Part shown: positions 8,173-16,486 of the stretch, piece after piece
How positions within the stretch are numbered: position 1 is the first letter of the stretch
How the letters are laid out: the number at the start of each line of letters is the position of its first letter
Assembly (NCBI GenBank): GCA_005518205.2
Contig: RFFC02000028.1
Location: 1 to 64,000, forward strand
Direction of reading: 5' to 3'
Length of the DNA stretch: 64,000 bases
From: Hormoscilla sp. GUM202
GTDB lineage: Bacteria > Cyanobacteriota > Cyanobacteriia > Cyanobacteriales > Desertifilaceae
Position numbers and translations under genes: made by a program
Notes under the pieces: generated by a model
What the model saw: the letters and a program-made list of their open reading frames with translations, nothing else
Database searches by the model: none
What the model was told of the DNA's origin: nothing

Positions 8173-9207
8173 TTGGGCCAGCTCCTCATCACGGAGAAGC
8201 AAGCGACTTATTTTGATGTGAGAGCCTATAGCCAGTGGAGTCCCTATCTGGAAAAATGTTGCTTGTTACTGAGTGCGAACTCTTCTTATGAGCACGCCTC
8301 GGAAGATCTTAAGCAGCTCACGGGGATGAGCGTTTCCCGGGGAACTCAGCAACGACTGGTGCAACGTTATGAGTTTGAATTACTGACAGTTAAAGAAGCC
8401 GTTTCCTCAACGAGCGCTCAAGAACCGAAACTGCCCCTTCAGGAGTTTGAGTTGCCCACAGCTAAAGAAGCCGTTTCCTCAACGGGCCCTCAAGGACCGA
8501 AACTGCCCCCTCAGGAGTTTGAGTTGCCGACGGCTAAAAAAGCTGTTTCCGAAATCAGCCCTCAAGAACCGAAAGTGCTCGCCCATGAGTTGAAGTTGCC
8601 GACTGTCAAGGAAGTTGTTGAGGAAATGAGCATTGATGGGGGGAAAGTACGCTTACGGACCCCGCAAGGGAGACCCTGTGAGTGGCGCGATTACAAGGGC
8701 GTTAATCTACATGACCTCGGGGTAGCGGCCTTCTTTCGGGACAATGCAGGACTGGTCAAATGGGTCAACCAGCAGCCCTTGGCGAATCCACTTGTGAGTA
8801 TCGGAGACGGTCATGATGGCGTTTGGAATTTGTTTGCCGAGATTGGCCCAACCATCTTCCGTCTGGAAATCCTCGATTGGTATCACTTGATGGAAAACCT
8901 CGAGAAAGTCGGTGGGTCCAGCTCTAGACTGGCACGAGTGAAAGCTCTCCTATGGTCAGGCAAGGTAGATGCAGCCCTCAAAGAATTTGACGACTGGGAG
9001 CATCCACGGGTTGATAACTTCAGGGCCTATGTTACTAAGCATCGTCACCGCATTGTGAACTATGGCTATTACCAAGCCGAGGGAATTTCAATCGGTTCGG
9101 GAGAGGTGGAATCAACGATTAAGCAGGTTGCGGCACGGGTGAAGCTCTCAGGAGCGCAGTGGAAAGCTGCCAATGTTCCCCAAGTTCTGCGGCATCTCGC
9201 AGCGTAG
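8173..9207 (+). CDS. ISKra4-type transposase, catalytic frame with 24-aa internal repeats
   Basis: The second frame (344 codons from a TTG; the real product probably arises by frameshift from 7946-8164) begins LLITEKQATYFDVRAYSQW and LEKCCLLLSANSSYEHASED, typical of the family. Then comes an unusual insert: three near-identical 24-aa units beginning EFELLTVKEAVSSTSAQEPK and EFELPTAKEAVSS, plus a partial fourth. The catalytic part follows, with SIDGGKVRLRTP, SIGDGHDGVWNLF, EILDWYHLMENLEKVG and IGSGEVESTIKQVAARV. The C-terminus is complete. The repeats lie between the zinc/helical N-part and the DDE core. Confidence 0.75.
   Translation: MGQLLITEKQATYFDVRAYSQWSPYLEKCCLLLSANSSYEHASEDLKQLTGMSVSRGTQQRLVQRYEFELLTVKEAVSSTSAQEPKLPLQEFELPTAKEAVSSTGPQGPKLPPQEFELPTAKKAVSEISPQEPKVLAHELKLPTVKEVVEEMSIDGGKVRLRTPQGRPCEWRDYKGVNLHDLGVAAFFRDNAGLVKWVNQQPLANPLVSIGDGHDGVWNLFAEIGPTIFRLEILDWYHLMENLEKVGGSSSRLARVKALLWSGKVDAALKEFDDWEHPRVDNFRAYVTKHRHRIVNYGYYQAEGISIGSGEVESTIKQVAARVKLSGAQWKAANVPQVLRHLAA
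8369..8584 (+). repeat. 72-bp intragenic tandem repeat, three units
   Basis: Three consecutive 72-bp units in the transposase gene start with GAGTTTGAATTACTGACAG or GAGTTTGAGTTGCCGACGG and encode 24-residue Pro/Glu/Lys-rich blocks. Divergence is low between units 1 and 2 and higher in unit 3, suggesting stepwise expansion. Confidence 0.8.
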
Positions 9208-9323
9208 GGGGCCCGGAGCGTGCTTATCTCAATGGAGTATTCTCAAGGTGAGTCAATCTTGACATTCTCATCATCTCGTGGTCTGTCAAGATAAAATTGA
9301 CGAATTTTACGGAGATAACCGCT

Positions 9324-9527
9324 TCCGAGCCTTCCCTTCTCTTATCCGTCATCATTTCCTTGACAGACCAAGGGTCTATTAGTGACAGTTTAACAATGAA
9401 GTATTTTTGCTCATTGCCAAATTGGTCCGAGCCTTCCCTTCTCTTATCCGTCATCATTTCCTTGACAGACCAAGGGTCTATTAGTGACAGTTTAACAATG
9501 AAGTATTTTGGCTCATTGCCAAATTGG
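9324..9527. repeat. 102-bp perfect-type tandem duplication at the right end of the IS
   Basis: The block beginning TCCGAGCCTTCCCTTCTC occurs at 9324 and again at 9426, with almost no differences (TTTTTGC versus TTTTGGC near the end). Each copy ends with GCTCATTGCCAAATTGG, the inner part of the terminal repeat, but only the second copy carries the GGGATGCACCC tip. The IS therefore has one functional right tip and one internal pseudo-tip. Confidence 0.88.
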
Positions 9528-9669
9528 GATGCACCCAAACTCTTTCCCTGTCTGGGATTTGGTCCAAAAATTTTCAAGGGGCAAAAAACGCAATTCGTGC
9601 TTGCGCCGAGTATAGAATACTAGAGGGTGACGGTTTGAGATCGCCCACTTGGCAACCACTACCAGATGA

Positions 9670-10944
9670 ATGATGACAAAAAATCAAGAGACGATCGCAG
9701 GATTAGGCGTGCGTTCCATTCTACATATCAATGAGAAGGGGGGGAAGTTTGGCGGTACGGAGGAATATATTATCAGTCTTGCCCAACTCCTGATGCCGAT
9801 GGGGACAACTTCTCATCTGCTTTATGATGGGGTCCACGGCACCATGCCTACCGTTCCGGAAAAATCGGAGATATCCCATACATTTATTCCGGGTCTGGGT
9901 AACCGGGATGGCGATGCTGAAGTGCCCGATCGGGTACTGGATGCGGTCAGAGAAATCAATCCCGATCTTGTCTACGTTCACAATATCTTCGACGGGCGGG
10001 TAATTCAAGCGTTAAACCAACCGGACCGAAAGTATCTGATTTTATGGTACATTCACGACCACTTTCCCACCTGCTTAACGGAGTTAAGGGCCCGGAGAAA
10101 TCAAGCAGATATCGTTTGCTATCAACCGCTTTCACAAGCCTGTCTGGACAATATCGCAGCGGGAGATTGTGTGAAGCGACATGCCCAGAGAAATTTTGCC
10201 GATGGCGACCTGAAGGCTAGGATCTCACTGCTAAAATCCTTAGGCGGGGTTGACGCTATTGTTGTGGTCAGTGAGTTTATGAAGGAGATTCTGATCGCGA
10301 ATTTGCCGGATATTTCCGAGAAAACATATGTGTTACCTCGACAGGTGCGACCCAGCAATAAGAGAATACAGCGCTCGACTGCCGCAGTGCCAGCGATCGC
10401 CTGGGCTGGCAGAATTACTTGGGAAAAGGGTCTGCACCTGGCGATCGAAGCCCTCTGCTATCTCCAGGTAAAGGAGAAAATTGTCTTTAAGATTGCCGGG
10501 GTGGTGGAAAATGAGAGTTACTGGTCCGATTGTCTGAAGTTAGTTTATCAGGTAGAGTCAAAGAATCCATGGAGATCCATCCAATATCTCGGACATTTAA
10601 GTTATGAAGAGGTCGATCGCCTCTACGGGGAAGCTGATATTGTTGTCGTCCCTTCGATCTGGGGCGAACCTTTGGGGGCTGTGGCGGCGGAAGCGCTGCG
10701 GAACGGTGCGGCTGTGGTAGCATCGGCTGTGGGGGGAATTGATACCTGGGTTATTCCTGGAAAAACAGGGATTCTGGTGAAACCGAATGATGCGGCGGCC
10801 CTGTCAGAGGCGATCGCCCTTCTTTTGGACGATCGAGAACTGCGCAGCAACCTAGCTAATGCTGGTCGAGAATTGATTAACAGCAAATTTACTGGAGAGG
10901 AACATCTCAAAGCTTTGGCGGAGGTAATTCAAAACTGTAGATAA
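9670..10944 (+). CDS. GT4-family glycosyltransferase
   Basis: A 424-aa GT-B fold glycosyltransferase that would transfer a sugar from a nucleotide-sugar donor, probably in surface polysaccharide assembly. The N-terminal domain shows LHINEKGGKFGGTEEYIISL. The C-terminal domain has IAWAGRITWEKGLHLAIEAL (about residues 238-257) and VVPSIWGEPLGAVAAEALRN with the family E-x7-E arrangement, then VIPGKTGILVKPNDAAALSE. ATG at 9670 and 9673 are both possible. A 19-base string ACCGTTCCGGAAAAATCGG at 9850-9868 in this gene also occurs at two noncoding places in the window. No operon partner is adjacent. Confidence 0.85.
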   Translation: MMTKNQETIAGLGVRSILHINEKGGKFGGTEEYIISLAQLLMPMGTTSHLLYDGVHGTMPTVPEKSEISHTFIPGLGNRDGDAEVPDRVLDAVREINPDLVYVHNIFDGRVIQALNQPDRKYLILWYIHDHFPTCLTELRARRNQADIVCYQPLSQACLDNIAAGDCVKRHAQRNFADGDLKARISLLKSLGGVDAIVVVSEFMKEILIANLPDISEKTYVLPRQVRPSNKRIQRSTAAVPAIAWAGRITWEKGLHLAIEALCYLQVKEKIVFKIAGVVENESYWSDCLKLVYQVESKNPWRSIQYLGHLSYEEVDRLYGEADIVVVPSIWGEPLGAVAAEALRNGAAVVASAVGGIDTWVIPGKTGILVKPNDAAALSEAIALLLDDRELRSNLANAGRELINSKFTGEEHLKALAEVIQNCR

Positions 10945-11091
10945 TGAAGAATCAATTTTCAATCTTCTCAATTAGCTATCTGGAAAACTCTGCTCCCGAT
11001 TTTGTAGTGCTGCAAGCGATCGACTTGGCAAACTAAGTTTTCCGGGTGGAGAAAGTAGTCACTGTAGATAGCTTCTACCTCGCGATCGCAG

Positions 11092-11598
11092 TCATGGACG
11101 AAAACATCTGTCGGGCCGCGACTTGCGAGTTTTGCCCCCATATAGATGCTTTACCCGTTCCGGGGGGGATTGCTTCGTGCCTCGCAACGCTGCGCGACTC
11201 AATTGAGCATAGGTTAGCGGCTTAACTCGTGCGTGTGGTATATTGGGATTGTTGGGGTTGACAGTGACTTCCTGACCTCCAGGGTTAACGACTAAGTCCA
11301 TATCTTCCATCGGCACTGCACCTAGCAGTACCTCATCACCAAAGACTAACGCCCCAACATAGCAAAATCGTTGCCCAAAAGCGACTTTGATGGGGCCGAC
11401 ATAGGGAACTCTTATTTTTCTCCCGTCTGCTACCGAGACTTCCCGAAAAGATTCTGTTTCGAGGCTGAGTTGAAGGGCAATATGTTCGGGAATACACAAC
11501 ATCAGCGCACCTGTATCGGCCAAAGCCCTAAGGTTTAAGGGGGTTAAATCTTGCTGTCTGGGATTGCTTAACTCTATTTCTGCAAAAACGTAGCCCAT
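11092..11598 (-). CDS. Clan AA (retropepsin-like) aspartic protease
   Basis: A small predicted aspartic protease of the type common in cyanobacteria. The single catalytic motif sits in RALADTGALMLCIPEHIA (DTGA, about residues 25-28 from this start), so the enzyme would act as a homodimer. It is followed by the flap-like VSVADGRKIRVPYVGPIKVAF and ends the fold with LGAVPMEDMDLVVNP. I start at the ATG at 11598 because CAGGAG lies upstream and MGYVFAEIEL is the usual N-terminus; an open frame upstream belongs to a different gene remnant. The last 35 residues after PHARVK read through a repeat-like sequence and look non-native. Substrates are unknown. Confidence 0.7.
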   Translation of the reverse strand: MGYVFAEIELSNPRQQDLTPLNLRALADTGALMLCIPEHIALQLSLETESFREVSVADGRKIRVPYVGPIKVAFGQRFCYVGALVFGDEVLLGAVPMEDMDLVVNPGGQEVTVNPNNPNIPHARVKPLTYAQLSRAALRGTKQSPPERVKHLYGGKTRKSRPDRCFRP

Positions 11599-11666
11599 TT
11601 CCTCTGTCTCCTGATTTCTGTACTCTTCCATCGCAGGCTGATTATAACTCTTATAATCGGCGATCG

Positions 11667-11730
11667 TCAAAAGCCCTGTTTCGATCGTGTGATGATCGTC
11701 TTCTACAGACCATTTTACGAGAGTCTTCAT
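11667..11730 (-). pseudogene. N-terminal remnant of a Uma2-family nuclease gene
   Basis: The frame open upstream of the protease starts MKTLVKWSVEDDHHTIETGL, which matches the usual beginning of Uma2 (DUF820) proteins; compare WTIADYHSMVAAGIL in the intact Uma2 gene at 35255. Homology stops after about 21 codons and the sequence becomes intergenic before the protease start. This is probably a deletion relic. Confidence 0.55.
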
Positions 11731-11835
11731 GGCAGACACGTTCTCTTTTGGATTACCATCTACTTTGATTATACATCATACTCGTCAAACTGGCACAATC
11801 AATCTCTCCGACTACCATCTGCTGACCACCTATTG

Positions 11836-13161
11836 CTAATTGTTCGTGCATTCCGATCGGGCGGTGAGATCGTCTAATTGGGCATAATCGGGTAAAGTGC
11901 GATCGATTGCTTTCCCCCGGCGCCAGACCAGGCGATCGCCCTGGTGACGGGAGAGGAGTTCGCTATAGGTCCGCCCTTTGAACAGAATCAAATCTGCCGG
12001 TCCACCCTCTTCTATTTTCCCAACTTCATGCAATCTCATCAAGTCAGCGGGGGTGGAGGTAACTGCCCTCGGCCAGTCACCATAGGGCATGTCTAGGTGA
12101 CCGATGCGGACTGCCATTGTGAATACTTCCAACATATCGCGATCGCCAAAACCGTAGAAGGGGTCGCGACAATTATCACTTGCTAAAGCTACGGGAATAC
12201 CAGCAGCTTTGATTTCCTGTAATAAGGTCACCCCTCGCCAGCGGGGTGTCCTACCGAGTTGTCTGTCTTGCAGGTAAAGATTGCACGTGGGCAAGCTAAC
12301 AATTGCAATACCCGCCTCTCTTACCAACTCCAAAGTTTGTTTCACTTCCTCTGGGGACTGTACTGCCAAGCTACAGCAATGTCCGCAGATAATTTTACCA
12401 GAGAATTGGTGACGTAGGGCTGCTGCTGCCACCTGGCGGACGGTCATGGCCTCGGGGTTACCGCTTTCGTCCGTGTGAAAGTCTAGATCGAGATTCCGTT
12501 CCGTTGCCAGGGAAAAAACCCGGTCTAACTGCTTGTCTAAATCGGCATTCATCTGGGGCATTCCCCCCACGATACCGCCAATTTCCGCAAGTTTGTCGGC
12601 TAATTTTTCTCCCTCTGGCGTCAAAAACATATCTAGCGTTAGGAGAGAAACCCCTTGCAGGATTATTTTATCTTGCCATTCTTCCCGTAGGGTTGTGAAA
12701 ACTTCCCAGCTATCAGGCAGATGCTTGCCAAGGTAATCCAGATGGGTTCTAATGGCTTTAGTACCGTGGGCGTAACTGCATTTGAGCCCAAATTCCATCC
12801 GCCGATAGATATCTTCGGCGTCCCAATATTGTTCCGCATCGCGATGGCAAGTTTCTATGGCGCTATTAAAGGTGCCGTCGGGGTTGGGCGATCGATCCCA
12901 GACATGTCCTTTATCCAGGTGGGTATGCAGATCTACAAAACACGGCCACAACTGACCGCCCCGTAAATTTAACCCGGGCACATTTCCAGTTTCTGGGTTC
13001 TGACTGCTGGCAACTATTTGGGCGATCGCCCCATCTCTGACTTCCAGATCGACCATCACCAAGTCTTCCCAAGTACGCTCGGCATTTTCTGGCACTTCTG
13101 CCAGCAAAGATGCCGGTACGCGAACATTTTTCAACCAGTATTTCGTGTCATTAAATTGCAT
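11836..13161 (-). CDS. Cytosine deaminase-like amidohydrolase
   Basis: A 441-aa metal-dependent amidohydrolase resembling the CodA/cytosine deaminase branch. Metal and substrate motifs are visible: PCFVDLHTHLDKGHVW (HxH, about residue 79), GMPQMNADLD, DLDFHTDESGNPEAMTV, KIICGHCCSLAVQ and LASDNCRDPFYGFGDRDML with the metal Asp. The C-terminal beta sandwich ends GGPADLILFKGRTYSELLSR. It lies at the end of the minus-strand ABC importer unit, 77 bases after the permease. The likely role is hydrolytic deamination of an imported nucleobase-like compound. The exact substrate cannot be read from the sequence. ATG at 13161 gives a standard start. Confidence 0.85.
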   Translation of the reverse strand: MQFNDTKYWLKNVRVPASLLAEVPENAERTWEDLVMVDLEVRDGAIAQIVASSQNPETGNVPGLNLRGGQLWPCFVDLHTHLDKGHVWDRSPNPDGTFNSAIETCHRDAEQYWDAEDIYRRMEFGLKCSYAHGTKAIRTHLDYLGKHLPDSWEVFTTLREEWQDKIILQGVSLLTLDMFLTPEGEKLADKLAEIGGIVGGMPQMNADLDKQLDRVFSLATERNLDLDFHTDESGNPEAMTVRQVAAAALRHQFSGKIICGHCCSLAVQSPEEVKQTLELVREAGIAIVSLPTCNLYLQDRQLGRTPRWRGVTLLQEIKAAGIPVALASDNCRDPFYGFGDRDMLEVFTMAVRIGHLDMPYGDWPRAVTSTPADLMRLHEVGKIEEGGPADLILFKGRTYSELLSRHQGDRLVWRRGKAIDRTLPDYAQLDDLTARSECTNN

Positions 13162-13200
13162 ATATCGATCCCACTTAACTTTTGCTCAATTTGCTCAACG

Positions 13201-13220
13201 GTGGGCGATGCCCACCCTAC
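13201..13220. repeat. GTGGGCGATGCCCACCCTAC hairpin repeat
   Basis: A short dyad GTGGGC-GAT-GCCCAC followed by CCTAC, located between amidohydrolase and permease genes. Near-identical copies lie at 16471-16490 and 37821-37840, each between genes, and a degenerate one near 51548. Confidence 0.8.
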
Positions 13221-13238
13221 ATCTGGTGAACTCCGAAC

Positions 13239-14048
13239 TCATCGTTCCTTGGCGATCGCGCTTTCGTGCCAGTTTCGGAGTAACAAGTCAGAGACAAGCA
13301 TCAACACCACAAATATTATCACCCCCAACATGGTAATCAGCAACAGGGCGGCGAACATGCGGGGTATTTGCAGATTATAGCTAGCATTGAGAATTTGATA
13401 GGCCAGTCCCGATCGGGCCCCTCCGGTCCCGGCCACAAATTCTGCCACTACTGCCCCGATCAATGATAGCCCACCGCTAATTCTGAGTCCAGCCAGGAAA
13501 TAGGGCAAGGCACTGGGTAAGCGCAAGTATAGCAGAGTTTGCCAGCGAGATGCTTTATATAGCTTAAACAGGTCGCTCAGGCTAGAGTCAACCGTATTCA
13601 GTCCCAGGGTAGTATTGGAAACGATCGGGAAGAATGCTACTATCCAGGCACAGAGGACTAACGCCCCAAAGGTATTATCTCTCAACCAGATGATGATTAA
13701 AGGGGCGATCGCCACAATGGGCATGGTTTGTAAAATCACTGCGTAGGGAAAAAAGCTGCGTTCGATCCACTTACTCTGAGCAAATAATATCGCGATCGCC
13801 AAACCAGAAATAGCTGCCACAACAAAGGCAACTACAGTAATTTTCAGCGTAATCAGCAGGGAAGCAAACAATTCATTCCAGTCACTAATCAGGGTTTGCA
13901 GCACCAATGACGGACTGGGCAGTAAATAATAGGGGATCCCACTGACCCGCACCCCGATTTCCCAGATTAGCAAGGCAATAATACCCACCACAACGGGGGC
14001 GATAACATCTAGGGAAAATAACTTGTTTATTTTCAACCGGTCGTTCAT
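13239..14048 (-). CDS. ABC importer permease (SsuC/TauC/ThiX type)
   Basis: Inner-membrane permease of about 269 aa with six predicted membrane helices, for example VVVGIIALLIWEIGVRVSG at the start. The BPD_transp_1 EAA-like loop is recognisable around LFKLYKASRWQTLLYLRLPS followed by ALPYFLAGLRISGGLSLIGA. It should pair with the ATPase at 15673 and the NMT1/THI5-like binding protein at 16487. In their reading order the permease comes after the inserted nuclease-like gene. The ATG at 14048 is preferred because the product then begins with a short cytoplasmic tail; an in-frame start at 14072 cannot be excluded. Confidence 0.85.
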   Translation of the reverse strand: MNDRLKINKLFSLDVIAPVVVGIIALLIWEIGVRVSGIPYYLLPSPSLVLQTLISDWNELFASLLITLKITVVAFVVAAISGLAIAILFAQSKWIERSFFPYAVILQTMPIVAIAPLIIIWLRDNTFGALVLCAWIVAFFPIVSNTTLGLNTVDSSLSDLFKLYKASRWQTLLYLRLPSALPYFLAGLRISGGLSLIGAVVAEFVAGTGGARSGLAYQILNASYNLQIPRMFAALLLITMLGVIIFVVLMLVSDLLLRNWHESAIAKER

Positions 14049-14095
14049 GTTTGTAATATTATATCTCAACAATTATACAATTTTTTTAATTATCT

Positions 14096-14164
14096 AGTCG
14101 GTTTTAACCGACTTTAGCTATTAGACGGGGGTTTTAACCCCCGGCGGGCTGACAGCGAAGTGAG
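14096..14164. repeat. Double-palindrome repeat GTCGGTTTTAACCGAC plus GGGGGTTTTAACCCCC
   Basis: The repeat holds AGTCGGTTTTAACCGACTTT, then AGCTATTAG, then GGGGGTTTTAACCCCCGGCG, ending with CAGCGAAGTGA. The same order recurs at 14848-14915 and 36117-36176, and an interrupted copy is at 26207-26382. It looks like an interspersed intergenic repeat capable of forming two adjacent hairpins. Confidence 0.85.
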
Positions 14165-14180
14165 GTAATTATTGGTTTCT

Positions 14181-14795
14181 TCACGATCGCAGGACCGCAA
14201 CGATAATTCTCAGCAATGGTTCCAAGTCAGAGGGAACCCGATACAAATTCAAATCTTGGGTAATCTGTTTTTGGGCGCGATCGCACAGTCCAAATTGCCA
14301 GATATCGCCGGTCGAGACTGCGCCTGTTAACATAGGTTCATCAGAGTCTGTCCAGATATCTAAAGCGATTAGTTCCACAGCAAGTTGCGTAAACCCCCTG
14401 GATAAATCAGCATTCTTCGCTTCTACTACCAAGATTCTACTCCTAGTATACAGATAGTAATCTAGATCGCCTTTAAGTCGATCGTTAACCTTCAGGGGAT
14501 ATTCAATCCGTAACTGCGCCTGAGTGTAATGTAGCACATCCAGCAAGATGGGCGCAATCAGTAATTCACGTCTCGCCGCCTCGCTAGTCAGACTGACATA
14601 GGGCAAGCTTTCTGCTATTCTAGACTTGAGATTTTCCAGGAGATCGAGTGGCCCCTCAAACTGAGGTAAGTTAACAATCCTGCGGCCAAAGGAGTAACCT
14701 AACTCAGCTAAAATGTCCTCCGGTTCGTAGGCCATCTCGAAGTAGCTGCGAAAAGTATATGATTTTTCTGGGTCGAGGATAGGAACTTTACTCAT
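14181..14795 (-). CDS. Uncharacterised protein with PD-(D/E)XK-like motif, duplicated
   Basis: A 204-aa cyanobacterial-type hypothetical protein. The segment GDLDYYLYTRSRILVVEAKN (about residues 109-128) has the Asp and Glu-x-Lys spacing of PD-(D/E)XK nucleases, so a nuclease-like fold is an inference. The N-terminus is MSKVPILDPEKSYTFRSYFE. It sits between the ATPase and permease genes of an ABC importer and has a damaged near-copy at 15048-15671. This copy is the intact one. The two copies are nearly identical in long stretches, so the duplication is recent. Confidence 0.65.
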   Translation of the reverse strand: MSKVPILDPEKSYTFRSYFEMAYEPEDILAELGYSFGRRIVNLPQFEGPLDLLENLKSRIAESLPYVSLTSEAARRELLIAPILLDVLHYTQAQLRIEYPLKVNDRLKGDLDYYLYTRSRILVVEAKNADLSRGFTQLAVELIALDIWTDSDEPMLTGAVSTGDIWQFGLCDRAQKQITQDLNLYRVPSDLEPLLRIIVAVLRS

Positions 14796-14847
14796 ATTAT
14801 ACCATTTTGGAAAAAAAATGCTACAATTACTTCAAACATTATTTATT

Positions 14848-14915
14848 AGTCGGTTTTAACCGACTTCAGCTATTAGCCGGGGTAAGCATACCCCGGCGGG
14901 ATAACAGCGAAGTGA
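14848..14915. repeat. Second copy of the double-palindrome repeat
   Basis: AGTCGGTTTTAACCGACTTC, AGCTATTAG and GGGGTAAGCATACCCCGGCG, then AACAGCGAAGTGA. The second stem has changed on both sides (TAAGCATA in the loop), so stem pairing is kept while the loop varies. It lies at the junction between the two copies of the duplicated gene. Confidence 0.8.
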
Positions 14916-14944
14916 CTAACTGTATCATCATTAAATCAAAATGG

Positions 14945-15030
14945 TATTACTTTATCGCTTCCGCCAACCAACGCGCCACCTCACGGCAATATTTATTATA
15001 CAATGAGGAAGTTCTAAACTCTTCCGTGCG
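14945..15030 (-). pseudogene. Duplicated 3' fragment of the ABC ATPase gene
   Basis: About 85 bases here match the last codons and stop of the ATPase gene (15673-15757) with essentially one change. The fragment shows that the tandem duplication unit ran from inside the ATPase gene through the nuclease-like gene. Confidence 0.85.
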
Positions 15031-15047
15031 ATTTTTCATATTTATCT

Positions 15048-15671
15048 TCAGTCAGATAACGATCCCAGGACCGCAACGATAATTCTCAGCAATGGTTCCA
15101 AGTCAGAAGGAACGCGATACAAATTCAAATCTTGGGTAATCTGTTTTTGGGCGCGATCGCACAGTCCCAATTGCCAGATATCTCCCGTCGATACTGCCCC
15201 TGTCAACATAGGTTCATCAGACTCCGTCCAGATATCTAAAGCGATTAATTCCACAGCAAGTTGAGTAAACCCTCTAGATAGATCGGCATTCTTCGCTTCT
15301 ACTACCAAGATTATACTCCTAATATACAGATAGTAATCTAGATCGCCGAAGAAGTCGATCGTTGACCTTGAGGGGATATTCAATCCGCAACTGGGCCTGA
15401 GTGTAATGTAGCACATCCAGCAAGATAGGCGCAATCAGTAATTCACGTCTCGCCGCCTCGCTAGTCAGACTGACATAGGGCAAGCTTTCTGCTATTCTAG
15501 ACTTGAGATTTTCCAGGAGATCGAGTGGCCCTTCAAACTGGGGTAAATTAACAGTCCTGCGCCCAAAAGAGTAACCCAACTCAGCTAAAATGTCTCCGGT
15601 TCGTAGGCCATCTCGAAGTAGCTGCGAAAAGTATATGATTTTTCTGGATCGAGGATAGGAACTTTACTCAT
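15048..15671 (-). pseudogene. Frameshifted copy of the PD-(D/E)XK-like gene
   Basis: This copy starts at an ATG one base after the ATPase stop (TAATATG), suggesting translational coupling in the original operon. Compared with 14181-14795 it lacks one C near 15595 (ATGTCTCCGG versus ATGTCCTCCGG). It gains one base near 15345 (GCCGAAGAAGTCG versus GCCTTTAAGTCG). Two frameshifts therefore split the reading frame. The C-terminal frame is also extended by three residues. It is probably inactive. Confidence 0.85.
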
Positions 15672-15672
15672 A

Positions 15673-16425
15673 TTACTTTATCGCTTCCGCCAACCAACGC
15701 GCCACCTCACGGCAATATTTATTATACAATGAAGAAGTTCTAAACTCTTCCGTGCGCGGATACGGGGCATCAATAGGGATATCTGCCACCACCCGTCCCG
15801 GACGGGCCGCCATGACTATTACCCGATTTGATAGATATACCGCCTCATAAATATTATGGGTGACAAACACGATCGTCCATTGTTTCTGACTCCATAAAGA
15901 CAGCAGATCGTCGTTCAGTTTACTCCGAGTAATTTCATCCAGGGCCCCAAACGGCTCGTCCATTAATAATACCCTCGGTTCCGTAATCAGCGCCCGGGCG
16001 ATCGAGACTCGCATTTTCATCCCCCCCGACAACTGGCGGGGATAGCTGTGTTCCCATCCCTTTAATCCTACCAAATCTAATGCTTCCCGTACCGCCCTAC
16101 TTGACTCTTTTTGAGATTTTCCTGCTAGTTTCAAAGGCAAACGGACATTCTCCCTTACCGTTTCCCAGGGCATCAGGGCCGCTTCCTGAAACACGAATGC
16201 TAACTTTTGGTTCCAGGCGCGATCGCCCCACTCTATCTTACCATAACTCGCCTTTTCCAATCCAGCAATCAGCCGCAGCACCGTACTCTTGCCGCACCCT
16301 GAAGGCCCCAATAAACTCACGAATTGAGAGTCTTTTATCTCCATACTCATGTCTTGCAAAGCTACCGTTCCATTTCGGTAAACCTTGTTTATATGAGCTA
16401 TGGCAATTGCTGGTTTTTCCCTCAT
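15673..16425 (-). CDS. ABC importer ATPase (SsuB/TauB type)
   Basis: A 250-aa nucleotide-binding subunit. Walker A is LLGPSGCGKSTVLRLIAGL (about residues 38-56), the Q-loop FVFQEAALMPW, the ABC signature LSGGMKMRVSIARAL, Walker B VLLMDEPFGALDEITR and the H-loop FVTHNIYEAV. These belong to the nitrate/sulfonate/taurine/pyrimidine-precursor importer class. It lies 61 bases after the binding-protein gene. Its last 28 codons are duplicated at 14945-15030. Confidence 0.92.
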   Translation of the reverse strand: MREKPAIAIAHINKVYRNGTVALQDMSMEIKDSQFVSLLGPSGCGKSTVLRLIAGLEKASYGKIEWGDRAWNQKLAFVFQEAALMPWETVRENVRLPLKLAGKSQKESSRAVREALDLVGLKGWEHSYPRQLSGGMKMRVSIARALITEPRVLLMDEPFGALDEITRSKLNDDLLSLWSQKQWTIVFVTHNIYEAVYLSNRVIVMAARPGRVVADIPIDAPYPRTEEFRTSSLYNKYCREVARWLAEAIK

Positions 16426-16486
16426 TTTTGTTAATTTTAATTTTGATTGTTAATTATTTCCCGATATCTGGTGGGCGGTGCCCACC

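Larger units (their letters stand above)
7848..9536 (+). mobile_element. Second ISKra4-type insertion sequence, 1689 bp, with 8-bp target duplication
   Basis: The left tip GGGTGCATCCCAGTTTCGCA and the inverted right tip GGGTGCATCCCAATTTGGCA agree at 18 of 20 bases. The direct repeat AAACTCTT flanks the element at 7840-7847 and 9537-9544. Transposase frames occupy 7946-9207. The right part contains a 102-bp tandem duplication. The sequence outside closes seamlessly (CTCAAACTCTTTCCCTG), supporting insertion into a single site. Confidence 0.85.

Noticed and set aside
9297-9623. Plus-strand frame with two identical 34-residue blocks at the IS right end
   Set aside because: The duplication is of DNA including the terminal repeat; frame length divisible by three makes it look coding.
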